DNA of 64,000 bases from Pseudomonas sp. J452 (GCF_024666525.1 NZ_CP088294.1:3100001-3164000), one strand, 5' to 3'. Shown: positions 46,270 to 56,791, counted from the stretch's first letter. Numbers and translations: made by a program. The notes: a model not told the origin generated them from the sequence alone.

Positions 46270-48348
46270 ATGACAGCCCAACTCAACGTCGGATTAAGCC
46301 CCGAGCAGTTGCATGCATCCCAACAGTACAGGGCTGACATAGAAGGCCTCAGAGCTATTGCAGTTCTGGCTGTCGTGGCTTTCCATGCCTTCCCGTTCTG
46401 GCTGCCTGGTGGGTTTGCTGGCGTTGATGTGTTTTTTGTTATCTCCGGATTTCTGATCGGCAGCATCATTATCTCCAAGCTGGACGATCAGAGTTTTAGC
46501 TTCATCGATTTCTACTCGCGCCGCATCAAGCGAATTTTCCCAGCCCTGGCTCTGGTCATGTCCTTCAGCTTGGTGTGCGGCTGGTTTGTGCTCTTACCCA
46601 ACGAATACAAGCAGCTCGGGAAGCATATAGCCGCCGGCTCAGGCTTTGCCGCCAACTGGGCGCTATGGAGTGAGTCAGGTTATTTCGATACCGCTGCCGA
46701 TCTCAAACCAATGCTGCATCTTTGGTCTCTTGGGATTGAGGAACAGTTCTATCTTGCTTGGCCGCTTATCCTTTGGGCCGCCTGGAAGCTGCGCCTAAAC
46801 CTGCTGACCATAACGCTGGGACTTACTGCGGCATCCTTTTGCCTAAATATCGACATGATCAGAAAGGACGAGGTCGCGACATTCTATCTGCCCTTCACAA
46901 GGGCATGGGAGCTAATGGCCGGCAGCCTTCTCGCCTGGATATGCATCTACAAACATACGGAGTTGCAGCGCTTCATCTGCAATTTAGCAATGGCGGGTGG
47001 TGACCCCGCACATCATGGTGCAGCAGCCACCGCCGCCTCAGCGCTTGGCCTACTGATGATCGGCCTGCCATTCCTAGTGCTGGACAAGAATTCAGAGTTC
47101 CCTGGATGGACAGCTTCCTTCTCCGTTGCCGGAACCATTCTGGTGATCGCTGCTGGGCAGTCCTCTTGGATTAATCGCGTGCTTCTGGGTAGCAAGATAG
47201 CGGTGTTTTTCGGGTTGATCAGTTTCCCTCTTTACTTGTGGCATTGGCCGCTGCTTGCTTTTGCTAGGATCATGGAGGATGGAAATGCCAGTCGCGAGAT
47301 CAGAGCCGCAGCGGTCGTAAGCAGCATTATCCTGGCATATGCCACGATGAAGCTGATCGAGAACAATCTGCGATTCCGTAAACACTGGAGCGTTCCAGTC
47401 AGTTTGCTGTTAATTATGGCTTTGATCGGCGCCGCTGGAGCGTACATCTATACGAATGGCGGGATTCCAAGTAGGACTACCGAATTCAATCAGCGACTTG
47501 ATCAATTCAAGGGCACTGCCCCTGAGTTTGTGGTCAGCAAGCAATGCCTCGAAAAGCACCCTCTTGCAAAGAGCTGCATGGAAAGCCCAGACCGAAAAAC
47601 TGACGTCATGATCATTGGCGATAGCCATGCTAGGCGTCTGTTCCCTGGCCTGGCCTCGATCTACGAGAAGCAAGGTCGAGGCATATTGGCGCTTGGAGGC
47701 TCTGGCTGCCCTCCATTCATTGACATTGAAAGCGGACAGCGCTCAAGCCAGCCGAGATGCGCCCCACTCATGAAGCACGCCTTTGACCTGGCGCTCCAGG
47801 CAGAGATCAAAACAGTGTTCCTAGCGAGTAGAGGCCCAATGTATCTGACCGGGAGCGGATTCGGCAGCACGCCAGATGCTGACTGGAAATTTGTACTGAC
47901 CAAACCAAGCAACAAGGAGCTGCGCGACCCTAAAAAGCTTTTTGAGATAGGGATGCGTGACACCGTGGCATTGCTTACCAAAGCAGGAAAGAAAGTAGTC
48001 TTCGTCATCGACAACCCTGAGCTTGGTTTCCATCCAATGGAATGCCTCGATCTTACCAGGCCCGTTCGCATGACAGAGGCCAAAGTAATCAGACCCTGCG
48101 CAATCGAACGGTCGTCATTCGATGCCAGGGTCAAGGACTATCTGGCTATTGTTCATAGTGTTCTCAAAGAGTTCCCACAGGTTAAGGTTCTTGATCTTCC
48201 CAAGGCTTTCTGCGACGAGAATTATTGCTACGCAGAGCATGACGGAAAGATGATTTATCAAGACGGCGATCATCTTTCAGTGTACGGCTCTCACCTTGCT
48301 GCCGCGGCATTCGTGAAGCAGTTTCGAAAAACTGTTGTGGCTCAATGA
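46270..48348 (+). CDS. OafA/YrhL-type acyltransferase with SGNH domain
   Basis: A 692-residue membrane acyltransferase. The acyltransferase-3 part (residues 20-400, about ten helices) begins with the typical R-x-DIEGLRAIAVLAVVAFHAFP and contains GVDVFFVISGFLI and LWSLGIEEQFYLAWPLIL. The C-terminal SGNH domain has GDSH (Gly450-His453) and the DGDH block (Asp665, His668) giving its catalytic residues. These enzymes O-acetylate cell-surface sugars such as O antigen. GC content is lower than in flanking genes (AAA, ATA, TTA use), which points to horizontal gain. AGGAAAG precedes the ATG. Confidence 0.9.
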   Translation: MTAQLNVGLSPEQLHASQQYRADIEGLRAIAVLAVVAFHAFPFWLPGGFAGVDVFFVISGFLIGSIIISKLDDQSFSFIDFYSRRIKRIFPALALVMSFSLVCGWFVLLPNEYKQLGKHIAAGSGFAANWALWSESGYFDTAADLKPMLHLWSLGIEEQFYLAWPLILWAAWKLRLNLLTITLGLTAASFCLNIDMIRKDEVATFYLPFTRAWELMAGSLLAWICIYKHTELQRFICNLAMAGGDPAHHGAAATAASALGLLMIGLPFLVLDKNSEFPGWTASFSVAGTILVIAAGQSSWINRVLLGSKIAVFFGLISFPLYLWHWPLLAFARIMEDGNASREIRAAAVVSSIILAYATMKLIENNLRFRKHWSVPVSLLLIMALIGAAGAYIYTNGGIPSRTTEFNQRLDQFKGTAPEFVVSKQCLEKHPLAKSCMESPDRKTDVMIIGDSHARRLFPGLASIYEKQGRGILALGGSGCPPFIDIESGQRSSQPRCAPLMKHAFDLALQAEIKTVFLASRGPMYLTGSGFGSTPDADWKFVLTKPSNKELRDPKKLFEIGMRDTVALLTKAGKKVVFVIDNPELGFHPMECLDLTRPVRMTEAKVIRPCAIERSSFDARVKDYLAIVHSVLKEFPQVKVLDLPKAFCDENYCYAEHDGKMIYQDGDHLSVYGSHLAAAAFVKQFRKTVVAQ

Positions 48349-48561
48349 CTCTGGACACCCCGATGGGGCGTTTAGCTTTGCCCAGCAATAAGATGTTTAC
48401 GAGACCAGAAGATCACTCAGTACAGATTTCAAACGCGAAGCAGCAGGCCTGGTTCTGGATCTAGTCTATTGAATACCCGAGGCCTCCACGAAACCTGGGG
48501 CGATTCGGCAGCCGTTTTCAGTGGCCTGATAGAATCGTCATTCACACACAGGGCTGGGTTT

Positions 48562-50847
48562 ATGTCGCGCCAGGGATTTGCAATTTTCTTCCTCGGTTTC
48601 ATCTTGTCCGGCCTCGCCGGCGCCAGCGAAGCGGTTTCCTACAGCCGCGACATCCAGCCCATCCTCACGCAAAAGTGTGTGGCCTGCCACGCCTGCTATG
48701 ACGCGCCCTGCCAGCTCAACCTGGGCAGTGGCGAGGGCGTGCTGCGCGGGGCCAGCAAGCTGCCAGTGTATGACGGCGGGCGAACTAAGGCTCAAGCCAC
48801 TACGCGCCTGTATTTCGATGCCCAGGGTGAGGCGGCCTGGCGCGCTAAGGGCTTCGAGTCGGTGCTGAACCCACAAAATGGCCAGGCAGCGCTGATGGCG
48901 CGCATGCTGGAGCTGGGGCGCAGCAATCCGCCGGTGCCGAATGCCAAGCTGCCGGCCGAGCTGGATATCTCCATCGCCCGCGACAATCAGTGCCCGCTGC
49001 CGGGTGAATTCGATGCCTACCAGAAACAGTTCGCCCACGCCGGTATGCCGTTCGCTGTGGCCGGCCTCAGCGACGCCGAATACGCCATGCTGCAGCAATG
49101 GCTGAAACAGGGCGCGCCGGTGGATGAGCAGGCGCTGCAACCTTCGGCTGCCGAACAGCAGCAGATCGCCGAGTGGGAAGGGTTGTTGAATGCACCAGGC
49201 GCGCGCGAGGCGCTGGTCGGGCGTTGGCTGTTCGAGCATCTGTTCCTCGCCCACCTGTACTTCGAGGGCGGCGAGCCGGGGCATTTTTTCCAGCTGGTGC
49301 GTTCGCGCACGCCCAGCGGCCAGCCGATCGATGCAATCGCCACCCGGCGGCCCAACGAAGACCCGGGCACCCAGGTGTATTACCGCCTGTGGCCGATCCA
49401 GGGTGTGATCGTGCACAAGACCCACATCACCTATCCGCTCAGCGCGAAGAAGCTGGCGCGGGTCAACGAGCTGTTTTACGGCACGGACTGGACCACCGAT
49501 GCGGTGCCCGGCTACGGCGCCCAACGCCGGGAAAACCCCTTCGAGACCTTCGCCGCCATCCCGCCGCAGGCGCGCTACCAGTTCATGCTGGATAACGCCG
49601 AGTACTTCGTGCGCACCTTTATCCGCGGCCCGGTGTGCCGTGGGCAGATCGCCACCGACGTGATCCGCGACAACTTCTGGGCGCTGTTCCAGGCGCCGGA
49701 GCGTGACCTCTATCTGACCGATGCCGCCTATCGTTCCGAAGCCACGCCGCTGCTGGCCATGCCCGGGCAGTTCGACGAGATCGGCGATCTACCGGGGGTA
49801 TGGCGCAGTTATCGCAACAAGCGCAACCAGTACGAGGACCTGCGCCAGCAGGCCTATGCCGATGCGCCGGCACCCAGCTGGTCGAGCATCTGGGCCGGCA
49901 ACGACAACGCCTTGCTGTCGATCTTCCGCCAGTACGACAGCGCTTCGGTGCGCAAAGGTCTGATTGGTGAGATTCCGCAGACCCTGTGGTTGATGGATTA
50001 CCCGCTGTTCGAGCGCACCTACTACCAACTAGTGGTCAACTTCGACGTGTTCGGCAATGTCTCGCACCAGGCGCAGACCCGGCTGTACTTCGACCTGATC
50101 CGTAACGGTGCCGAACTGAACTTCCTGCGCCTGCTACCGGCCGAGTCGCGCCAGACCTATCTGGATGACTGGTACCAGAGCAGCGGCAAGCTGAAGATGT
50201 GGCTGACCTATGTGAATGCCGATCTGCATACCCCGACCGCCCTCAAGCTCGAGGGTCGCGACCCCAAGCGCGGGTTTGCCCAGGCTTTGCTGGAACGCTA
50301 CGCGGATATCAATGCGCGGCCCGACCCGCTCAATCGCTGCACTACGGCCGAGTGCTACCGCCCGGGTTTGCCCACTGAGCTGGAGGATGCCGAACAGGCA
50401 CTCAGCCGTTTGCCTGGCAAACCGGCGGCAGGGCTCAAGGTGATCGACCAGTTGCCGGAAGCCAGCCTGCTGCGCGTCGAACTGGCCGATGGCCGGCGCG
50501 AGATCTACAGCCTGCTGCGCAACCGTGCGCACAGCAACGTGGCCTTTATCGCCGGTGAATCGCTGCGCTATCAGCCGGGGCTGGACACCCTGACGGTCTA
50601 TCCGGGGGTGCTGACCAGCTACCCGAACTTCCTGTTCAATGTGCCGGCCAGTCAGGTGCCTGAGTTTGTCAGCAGCCTGGAGCAGGTGCGCGATCCCAAC
50701 GCGTTCGGCAAACTGGTCGAGCGCTGGGGCATTCGTCGCAGCCATCCCGAGTTCTGGCGTTATTTCCACGATCTGTCGGCCTATATCCGCGAAACCGAGC
50801 CGGTCGAGGCGGGCGTGCTGGACATGAATCGCTACCAGAATCTGTGA
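48562..50847 (+). CDS. cti: periplasmic fatty acid cis/trans isomerase (cytochrome c type)
   Basis: A 761-residue exported haem protein. The signal peptide (MSRQGFAIFFLGFILSGLAGAS) is followed by one c-type haem site CVACH (residues 39-43). WRSYRNKRNQYEDLR and other middle regions match Cti. The enzyme converts cis to trans unsaturated membrane lipids without energy input, a fast response to solvents and heat. The ATG at 48562 is the first in frame with the signal peptide; the longer frame upstream has none. It precedes nfuA on the same strand. Confidence 0.93.
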   Translation: MSRQGFAIFFLGFILSGLAGASEAVSYSRDIQPILTQKCVACHACYDAPCQLNLGSGEGVLRGASKLPVYDGGRTKAQATTRLYFDAQGEAAWRAKGFESVLNPQNGQAALMARMLELGRSNPPVPNAKLPAELDISIARDNQCPLPGEFDAYQKQFAHAGMPFAVAGLSDAEYAMLQQWLKQGAPVDEQALQPSAAEQQQIAEWEGLLNAPGAREALVGRWLFEHLFLAHLYFEGGEPGHFFQLVRSRTPSGQPIDAIATRRPNEDPGTQVYYRLWPIQGVIVHKTHITYPLSAKKLARVNELFYGTDWTTDAVPGYGAQRRENPFETFAAIPPQARYQFMLDNAEYFVRTFIRGPVCRGQIATDVIRDNFWALFQAPERDLYLTDAAYRSEATPLLAMPGQFDEIGDLPGVWRSYRNKRNQYEDLRQQAYADAPAPSWSSIWAGNDNALLSIFRQYDSASVRKGLIGEIPQTLWLMDYPLFERTYYQLVVNFDVFGNVSHQAQTRLYFDLIRNGAELNFLRLLPAESRQTYLDDWYQSSGKLKMWLTYVNADLHTPTALKLEGRDPKRGFAQALLERYADINARPDPLNRCTTAECYRPGLPTELEDAEQALSRLPGKPAAGLKVIDQLPEASLLRVELADGRREIYSLLRNRAHSNVAFIAGESLRYQPGLDTLTVYPGVLTSYPNFLFNVPASQVPEFVSSLEQVRDPNAFGKLVERWGIRRSHPEFWRYFHDLSAYIRETEPVEAGVLDMNRYQNL

Positions 50848-50891
50848 CAGGGCCCGTCGGTGAGCGTGTTCATCGGCGGGCTGGGAATTAT

Positions 50892-51550
<659 letters not shown>

Positions 51551-51569
51551 TAGGCGCGGTTGAGTTCCA

Positions 51570-51597
51570 ACAAGGCGACTTCGGTCGCCTTGTGCGT
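51570..51597 (+). terminator. terminator-like hairpin after nfuA
   Basis: ACAAGGCGAC (51570-51579) pairs with GTCGCCTTGT (51584-51593) around a TTCG tetraloop. The T tail is weak. Confidence 0.75.
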
Positions 51598-51797
51598 TTC
51601 TGCTGCAGTCGTTTGCATACAAAATGTCGTCTAGTCGACAAAGTAATGGCACATTGCTATGGCGTGCGCGGAGAAAAAATGTTTCCTTATGCCGCGCATT
51701 TTGTATGGCCATCGCCGGACTTCTGGCATGGCTGAAGCGATGACCCGGGGCGATCAGCGCAGCCCGTCATTTCGCGTGCTAGTCACGAGGGAAGGAA

Positions 51798-52793
51798 ATG
51801 CCAACGTTCTCCCTACTGGTCTGCGACGACTCCAACATGGCGCGCAAGCAGCTGCTGCGTGCATTACCTGCCGACTGGCCGGTGACCGTCAGCCAGGCCA
51901 GCCACGGCCAGGAAGCGCTGGAGCTGCTGCGCACGCAGCATTTCGATCTGCTCCTGCTCGACCTGACCATGCCGGTGCTGGACGGCTACGGCGTGCTCAC
52001 GGCGATCCGCGCCGAAGGCCTGCAATGCCCGGTGATCGTGATTTCCGGCGACGTGCAGGACGAGGCGCTGCGCCGGGTTACCGAGCTGGGCGCGCTGGCC
52101 TTCCTGAAAAAGCCGGCTGAGCCCGCGCTGCTGCAAGAGACCCTGCAGCGCCTGGGGCTGCTGGCGGCGACTGGCGGGGCCCCGGTGTCGGCCAGCCTCA
52201 GCGAGCCCCAGGTGACTTTCCGCGATGCCTTCCGCGAGGTAATCAACGTCGCCATGGGCCGCGCCGCTGCACTGCTGGCTCGGGTGCTGGGGGTGTTCGT
52301 GCAGTTGCCGGTGCCCAACGTCAACATCCTCGAGGTCGGCGAGTTGCACATGGCGCTGATCGATGCCCAGCAGGGTGATCGTCTGACGGCGGTGTGTCAG
52401 GGCTATATTGGCGGTGGCATCTGCGGTGAGGCGCTACTGTTGTTCCATGACTCGGAAGTGGCCGACATGGCCAGGCTGATGCAGCGCCAGGAACATGACT
52501 ACCAGCCGATGGAAATGCTCCTGGACATGTCCAGCGTGGTGATCGGCGCCTGCCTGAGTGGCATCGCCGAGCAGATCAACGTGAAGTTTTCCCAGGGCCA
52601 CCCACAGATACTCGGCGAACATGCCTCGATCGACGAGTTGATCCGCCTCAATCAACAGCGCTGGCGCAAGACCCTGGCAGTCGAGGTCAGCTACAGCATC
52701 GAGGGGCACGACATCCACTTCGACCTGTTGCTACTGTTTACCGAGGACTCGGTACCGCTGCTGACCCACAAACTCGCTTACCTGATGGGATGA
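51798..52793 (+). CDS. response regulator with CheC/CheX-like phosphatase domain
   Basis: A 331-residue protein: a receiver domain (1-125) with acid residues Asp10/Asp11 and phosphoacceptor Asp55 in LLLLDLTMP, then a CheC-like domain (about 145-330) with FREVINVAMGRAAALLARVL and EMLLDMSSVVIGACLSGIAE as its two Glu/Asn phosphatase helices. GGAAGG lies directly upstream. A diguanylate cyclase follows 8 bp later. Such receiver-CheC proteins likely dephosphorylate a response regulator or act as a feedback brake; partner unknown. Confidence 0.88.
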   Translation: MPTFSLLVCDDSNMARKQLLRALPADWPVTVSQASHGQEALELLRTQHFDLLLLDLTMPVLDGYGVLTAIRAEGLQCPVIVISGDVQDEALRRVTELGALAFLKKPAEPALLQETLQRLGLLAATGGAPVSASLSEPQVTFRDAFREVINVAMGRAAALLARVLGVFVQLPVPNVNILEVGELHMALIDAQQGDRLTAVCQGYIGGGICGEALLLFHDSEVADMARLMQRQEHDYQPMEMLLDMSSVVIGACLSGIAEQINVKFSQGHPQILGEHASIDELIRLNQQRWRKTLAVEVSYSIEGHDIHFDLLLLFTEDSVPLLTHKLAYLMG

Positions 52794-52801
52794 TCTAAGA
52801 C

Positions 52802-53755
52802 ATGGCTGGCATGGATCTCAACGAGTTTCACTGGTTGCTGGCCATCGTGCAGAGCATCGACGTCGGCGTGGTGGTGCTGGATCGCGAGTACCGCGTGGAG
52901 GTGTGGAACAGCTTCATGGAGAACCGCTCCGGCCGCACGGCCCACGATGCGGTGCAGAAGTCCTTCTTCAGCCTGTTTCCCGAGGTCGAGGAGCCATGGT
53001 TCCGCCACAAGGTGGAAAGCGTGGTGACCCTCGGCACGCCGGCATTCACCATCTGGGAGCAGCGACCCTACCTGGTGCGGTTCAAGAACTACCAGCCGAT
53101 CACCGGCCAGGAAGAGTTCATGTACCAGAACACCACCATCCTGCCGCTGCAGGCCACCAACAGCGTGGTCGAGCATGTCTGCCTGATCATCTACGACGTC
53201 ACCAATGTCGCGGTGAACAAGCACCAGTTGCAGTCGGCCAACGGCCAGCTCAAGCACCTGTCGCGCACCGACCGCCTGACCGGGCTGAACAACCGCGGGC
53301 ACTGGGAAGAAGAACTCAAGCGCGAGTACTCGCGTCATCGCCGCTACGGCAGCACGGCGGCGCTGGTGATGTTCGATATCGACCACTTCAAGAAGGTCAA
53401 CGACACCTATGGTCACCAGGCGGGTGACAAGGTGATCCAGGCGGTTGCCGACGTGGTACGCAAGGAAGCGCGCGATACCGATATCGCCGGGCGTTACGGC
53501 GGCGAGGAGTTCGTCATTCTCCTGCCGGACGTCGACAGCGCCGGCGCGCGCCTGTTTGCCGAGCGCTTGCGGCAGAAGACCGAGGCGCTACAGGTCGACT
53601 ATGACGGCCAGCTGATTCCCTTCACCATCAGCCTGGGCGTCGCCGACCTGGCGCAGAGCAGCAACGACCACCAGCAACTGATCGAGTGGGCCGACCATGC
53701 GCTGTACCAGTCCAAGCGCAATGGGCGTAATCAGGTGAGCGTGCACGGCGCCTGA
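52802..53755 (+). CDS. PAS-GGDEF diguanylate cyclase
   Basis: A 317-residue cytosolic cyclase: a PAS domain (about 8-125) followed by GGDEF (about 150-317). The active motif is GGEEF (in RYGGEEFVILL), and an RDTD I-site lies five residues before it, so active and product-inhibited synthesis of cyclic di-GMP is expected. The spacing of 8 bp behind the CheC-type response regulator suggests one signalling unit. It converges on the MFS gene with 15 bp between stops. Confidence 0.9.
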   Translation: MAGMDLNEFHWLLAIVQSIDVGVVVLDREYRVEVWNSFMENRSGRTAHDAVQKSFFSLFPEVEEPWFRHKVESVVTLGTPAFTIWEQRPYLVRFKNYQPITGQEEFMYQNTTILPLQATNSVVEHVCLIIYDVTNVAVNKHQLQSANGQLKHLSRTDRLTGLNNRGHWEEELKREYSRHRRYGSTAALVMFDIDHFKKVNDTYGHQAGDKVIQAVADVVRKEARDTDIAGRYGGEEFVILLPDVDSAGARLFAERLRQKTEALQVDYDGQLIPFTISLGVADLAQSSNDHQQLIEWADHALYQSKRNGRNQVSVHGA

Positions 53756-53770
53756 GATGCTCCTACCCGG

Positions 53771-54943
53771 TTAGGTCTGCATCGCTGTTCGGCTTGCCGG
53801 TCTGCGCAAGGCCAGCAGGGCTAGCGCCAGCAATGGCAGGATGGCCAGGTTGACCGGGTTCCAGCCGATGCCGCTGATCAGCGCGCCGGAGGCGAACGAG
53901 GCGAGCGCCGCCATCGTGCCATTCCCCAACTCCATCAGCCCCTGGGCCTGGCCACGTTCGGCCGGCGTGTGACCGGTGCCGAGCAAGGTGGTACCCGCCA
54001 CCAGCATCAGGTTCCAGCCCATACCCAGCAGGCAGGAGGAGACCAGGAAGTGCACCTGTGCCTGGCCGCTCAGGGCAATGCCGGCGCTGAGGCTGACCAG
54101 GGTGATGCCGAGCAGCGCCACGCGGCGGCTGCCGAGGCGATCTACCAGGGGGCCGGCGATGAAGGCCGGCAGGAACATGCCGAGCAGGTGCCACTGGATC
54201 ACCTGGGCGCTGGCTTCCAGTGACAGGCCGCAGAAACTCATGGCCAGCGGCGTGGCATTCATCACCAGATACATCAGGCCGTGGCCGATGGCGGTGGTCG
54301 CCATCGCCGCGCGCACCGGGCTCCGGCTCAGCAGTTGGCGCAGCGCCTGCCAGCCGCCATTGGCCGGGGCCGGTAAGCGCCCTTCACGCAGACTGGCGAG
54401 CAGCAGCGCGGCGGTCACGGCCAGCACAGCCAGCACCAGGTAGGCACCGACAAAGGGCGTACTCAAAAGATGGCGCGACCACAGCGTCAAGCTCGGTGCG
54501 AGCAGGGCGGCGCATACGCCACCGCCGACCACCCAGGCGGTCGCCCGGCCCTGGTGTGCCGTGTCCACTGCCTCCAGCGCGACGAAGCGGTAGTACATCG
54601 CCGAGGCCTGGTAGACGCCAATCGGCAGCGCGCCCAGGCAGAACAGCAGAAAGTCCGCCTGCCACACGCCCAGTGCGCTGAGCAGTCCGCCCGCTGCACC
54701 GGCGCCGGCACCGAGCATCAACCCCGGCCGCCGCCCGTGACGCTGCATGAACAGCGACAGCGGCTGGGTAGCCAGCAGATTACCCAGCACCAGCAGGGCC
54801 AGCGGCAGGGTGGCCAGCGCATTGCTGGGTGCCAGCTGCAGGCCGACCAGGGCGGTGAGGGTGATGCCGATCATCGCGCAGCTCCAGTACAAGGCCTGGG
54901 CGATGAACAGTTTCAGCAGGGTGGGGTTACGCAGAAGCAGCAT
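53771..54943 (-). CDS. MFS transporter
   Basis: A 390-residue major facilitator with twelve hydrophobic segments, FMQRHGRRPGLMLGA near residue 65 (the loop 2-3 motif A) and its partner DRLGSRRVALLG near residue 270 in the second half. GAGGA precedes the ATG. It is the last gene of a minus-strand operon with DUF1272 (10 bp) and a GlxA-type regulator (15 bp). The substrate is unknown. Confidence 0.9.
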   Translation of the reverse strand: MLLLRNPTLLKLFIAQALYWSCAMIGITLTALVGLQLAPSNALATLPLALLVLGNLLATQPLSLFMQRHGRRPGLMLGAGAGAAGGLLSALGVWQADFLLFCLGALPIGVYQASAMYYRFVALEAVDTAHQGRATAWVVGGGVCAALLAPSLTLWSRHLLSTPFVGAYLVLAVLAVTAALLLASLREGRLPAPANGGWQALRQLLSRSPVRAAMATTAIGHGLMYLVMNATPLAMSFCGLSLEASAQVIQWHLLGMFLPAFIAGPLVDRLGSRRVALLGITLVSLSAGIALSGQAQVHFLVSSCLLGMGWNLMLVAGTTLLGTGHTPAERGQAQGLMELGNGTMAALASFASGALISGIGWNPVNLAILPLLALALLALRRPASRTAMQT

Positions 54944-54953
54944 GGTGAAATCC

Positions 54954-55193
54954 TCAGGCGCAGCCGCCTGGCTTGTGGAAGCGTGTGCTGGAGGGTGGGT
55001 TGGCAGCCAGCTTGGTGGCGGGGCGAATCGGTCGGCGCAGCAGCTCGCCGCCGCAGTTGGGGCAGTGGCCGTGCAGGCGCTGTTCGGTGCAGTCGCGACA
55101 GAAAGTACATTCGAACGAGCAGATCATGGCGTCCGGCGAGTCGGGCGGCAGGTCGTGGTCGCAGCATTCGCAGCCGGGGCGTAGTTGCAGCAT
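54954..55193 (-). CDS. DUF1272 zinc-ribbon-like protein
   Basis: A 79-residue protein with eight Cys residues in CxxC-type pairs: CECC (9-12), C25, C29, C32, C35 and CPNC (44-47), matching DUF1272. The pattern suggests two zinc sites. AGGAGAG precedes the ATG. It is in one operon with the regulator and MFS gene. Role unknown. Confidence 0.88.
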   Translation of the reverse strand: MLQLRPGCECCDHDLPPDSPDAMICSFECTFCRDCTEQRLHGHCPNCGGELLRRPIRPATKLAANPPSSTRFHKPGGCA

Positions 55194-55208
55194 GCTTATC
55201 TCTCCTGA

Positions 55209-56201
55209 TCAGGCAAAACGTTCGGCATAGTCCTGGGGGCTGACCGCCAGGTGTTTGTGAAAGGTGCGGCGCAGGTTTTCCGGGTGGTTGAAGCCGGTCA
55301 GGCGCGCCACCGTGCTGATCGAGGCGCCGCTGTCCTGCAGCAGCGCGCGCGCCGCCTCCAGGCGTAAGCGTTCCACGTAGCGACCGGGGCCCATACCCAG
55401 TTCCTGGACGAACAGGCGCGACAGGCTGCGGCTGGACAGGTTGGCCTGGCTGGCCAGGGCTTCTAGCGACAGATCGGCTGAGAGGTTCTGCGCCATCCAC
55501 TCGAGCAGGCCGAGCAGGCGCGGCGTGCGGTTGGCCTGTGGGGTGAGCAGGGCGCTGAACTGCGCCTGGCCGCCGGGGCGGCGCAGAAACATCACCAGGC
55601 GCCGCGCCACGGCCAGGGCCAGCGGGCGACCGAGATCGGCCTCGACCAGGGCCAGGGCCAGATCGATGCCGGCGGTGACCCCGGCCGAGGTGAAGATATG
55701 GGCTTCGCCATCGCGACCGCTGGGGTCGTAGGTATGCAGGCGATTGCCGTCGATCTCGATCTGCGGATAAGCGCGCAAGGCTTCGACATCCGCCCAGTGG
55801 GTGGTCGCCCGGCGTCCATCGAGCAGGCCGGCGGCCGCCAGGATCAGGGCGCCGGAGCACACAGAGCCGAGGCGGCGCACTTTGGGTTCGGCTGCTCTTA
55901 GCCACGCCAGCAGCGCTGAGTTCTGGCACTGCGCCCCTTCGCCGAGGCCGCCGGGAATCAGCAGGGTATCCAGCTCGGCCGGGTCGCTGTCGCGCCAGGC
56001 CTGCTCGGCAACCAGCTGGAAACCCGCCGAGGTGGCGACGGGGCCGGGTTGTTCGGCCAGTACCAGCAGACGGTAAGTGCTTGGCAGGCCCTGGCGTTGC
56101 CGCTCGACATTGGCCGAAGCGAATACCTGCAGCGGGCCGGTTACATCCAGGCTCATGAAATCCGGGTAGATCAGGCCGGCAATGGTGCGTAGCGGGTCCA
56201 T
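55209..56201 (-). CDS. GlxA-family AraC regulator (DJ-1/PfpI domain)
   Basis: A 330-residue regulator. Residues 1-190 are a DJ-1/PfpI glutaminase-like domain (IAGLIYPDFMSLDVTGPLQVF and the VCSGALILAAAGLLDGRRATTHW elbow with the Cys near 116). The AraC double HTH (about 225-325) follows: SLEALASQANLSSRSLSRLFVQELG and ISTVARLTGFNHPENLRRTFHKHL. ATG 56201 is used because the upstream in-frame start is a TTG without ribosome site. It heads the operon with DUF1272 and MFS and probably controls it. Confidence 0.88.
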   Translation of the reverse strand: MDPLRTIAGLIYPDFMSLDVTGPLQVFASANVERQRQGLPSTYRLLVLAEQPGPVATSAGFQLVAEQAWRDSDPAELDTLLIPGGLGEGAQCQNSALLAWLRAAEPKVRRLGSVCSGALILAAAGLLDGRRATTHWADVEALRAYPQIEIDGNRLHTYDPSGRDGEAHIFTSAGVTAGIDLALALVEADLGRPLALAVARRLVMFLRRPGGQAQFSALLTPQANRTPRLLGLLEWMAQNLSADLSLEALASQANLSSRSLSRLFVQELGMGPGRYVERLRLEAARALLQDSGASISTVARLTGFNHPENLRRTFHKHLAVSPQDYAERFA

Positions 56202-56287
56202 GGGCGACTCTCGCAAGAAGATGAGCGCAGTCTGCGCTCGGCCCTACTTGGCGACAATGACAATAAACCCACAGATCTTGCCAGGTC

Positions 56288-56791
56288 TCAGCTTTCGCCG
56301 AGGAAGCGCCCCTGGATAAGGTCTCGCTGTACCCGCAGCGGCTGGCTGGGGAAGTTAGGCGCATCTTCTGCGCTGTTGGCCATGCCGGACAGGTGCACCC
56401 GCATGCCGCCCGCAGGGAGCAGCTCCAAGGCGTCGATGTCATCGATGGAGCGGAAGCTCTTGCCGCCGATCCACACCACGTCGAGAAACTGGTAGTGCTC
56501 CTTGCCGTCGCGCCCCTGGCCGCGCTGGAAGGCTGCCAGATACTGCAAGTGGCCATTGCCGCCCCCGTAGCCTTCCACGGTAAACACGGCGAACGCCTGA
56601 GAGTCTGGCTGCTGTGGATCCGCCAAACGATACAGGCTGGCTTCCGGATAGCCACTGCTGTAACCGTCGCCGAGCAGTTCAACCAGACGTTCGATCTGTG
56701 CGGCTAGGGCCTCGGAGGGCGCATCGGCGTGTGCGAATAGGGAAGGTGTCGATAACAGGAGACAGAGCAACAGATGGCGCAGGCGTGGCAT
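56288..56791 (-). CDS. exported hypothetical protein
   Basis: A 167-residue exported protein with a signal peptide (MPRLRHLLLCLLLSTPSLFAHA). The mature part begins with a helix (SEALAAQIERLVELLGDG), then a beta region (AFAVFTVEGYGGGNGHLQYLAAFQRG, HYQFLDVVWIGGKSFRSIDDIDAL). GGAGG precedes the ATG at 56791. Unknown family. Confidence 0.8.
   Translation of the reverse strand: MPRLRHLLLCLLLSTPSLFAHADAPSEALAAQIERLVELLGDGYSSGYPEASLYRLADPQQPDSQAFAVFTVEGYGGGNGHLQYLAAFQRGQGRDGKEHYQFLDVVWIGGKSFRSIDDIDALELLPAGGMRVHLSGMANSAEDAPNFPSQPLRVQRDLIQGRFLGES

Noticed and set aside
46001..46273. 90-codon frame upstream of the acyltransferase
   Set aside because: No ribosome site; extends past the start of a well-supported gene and sits in repeat-like sequence.
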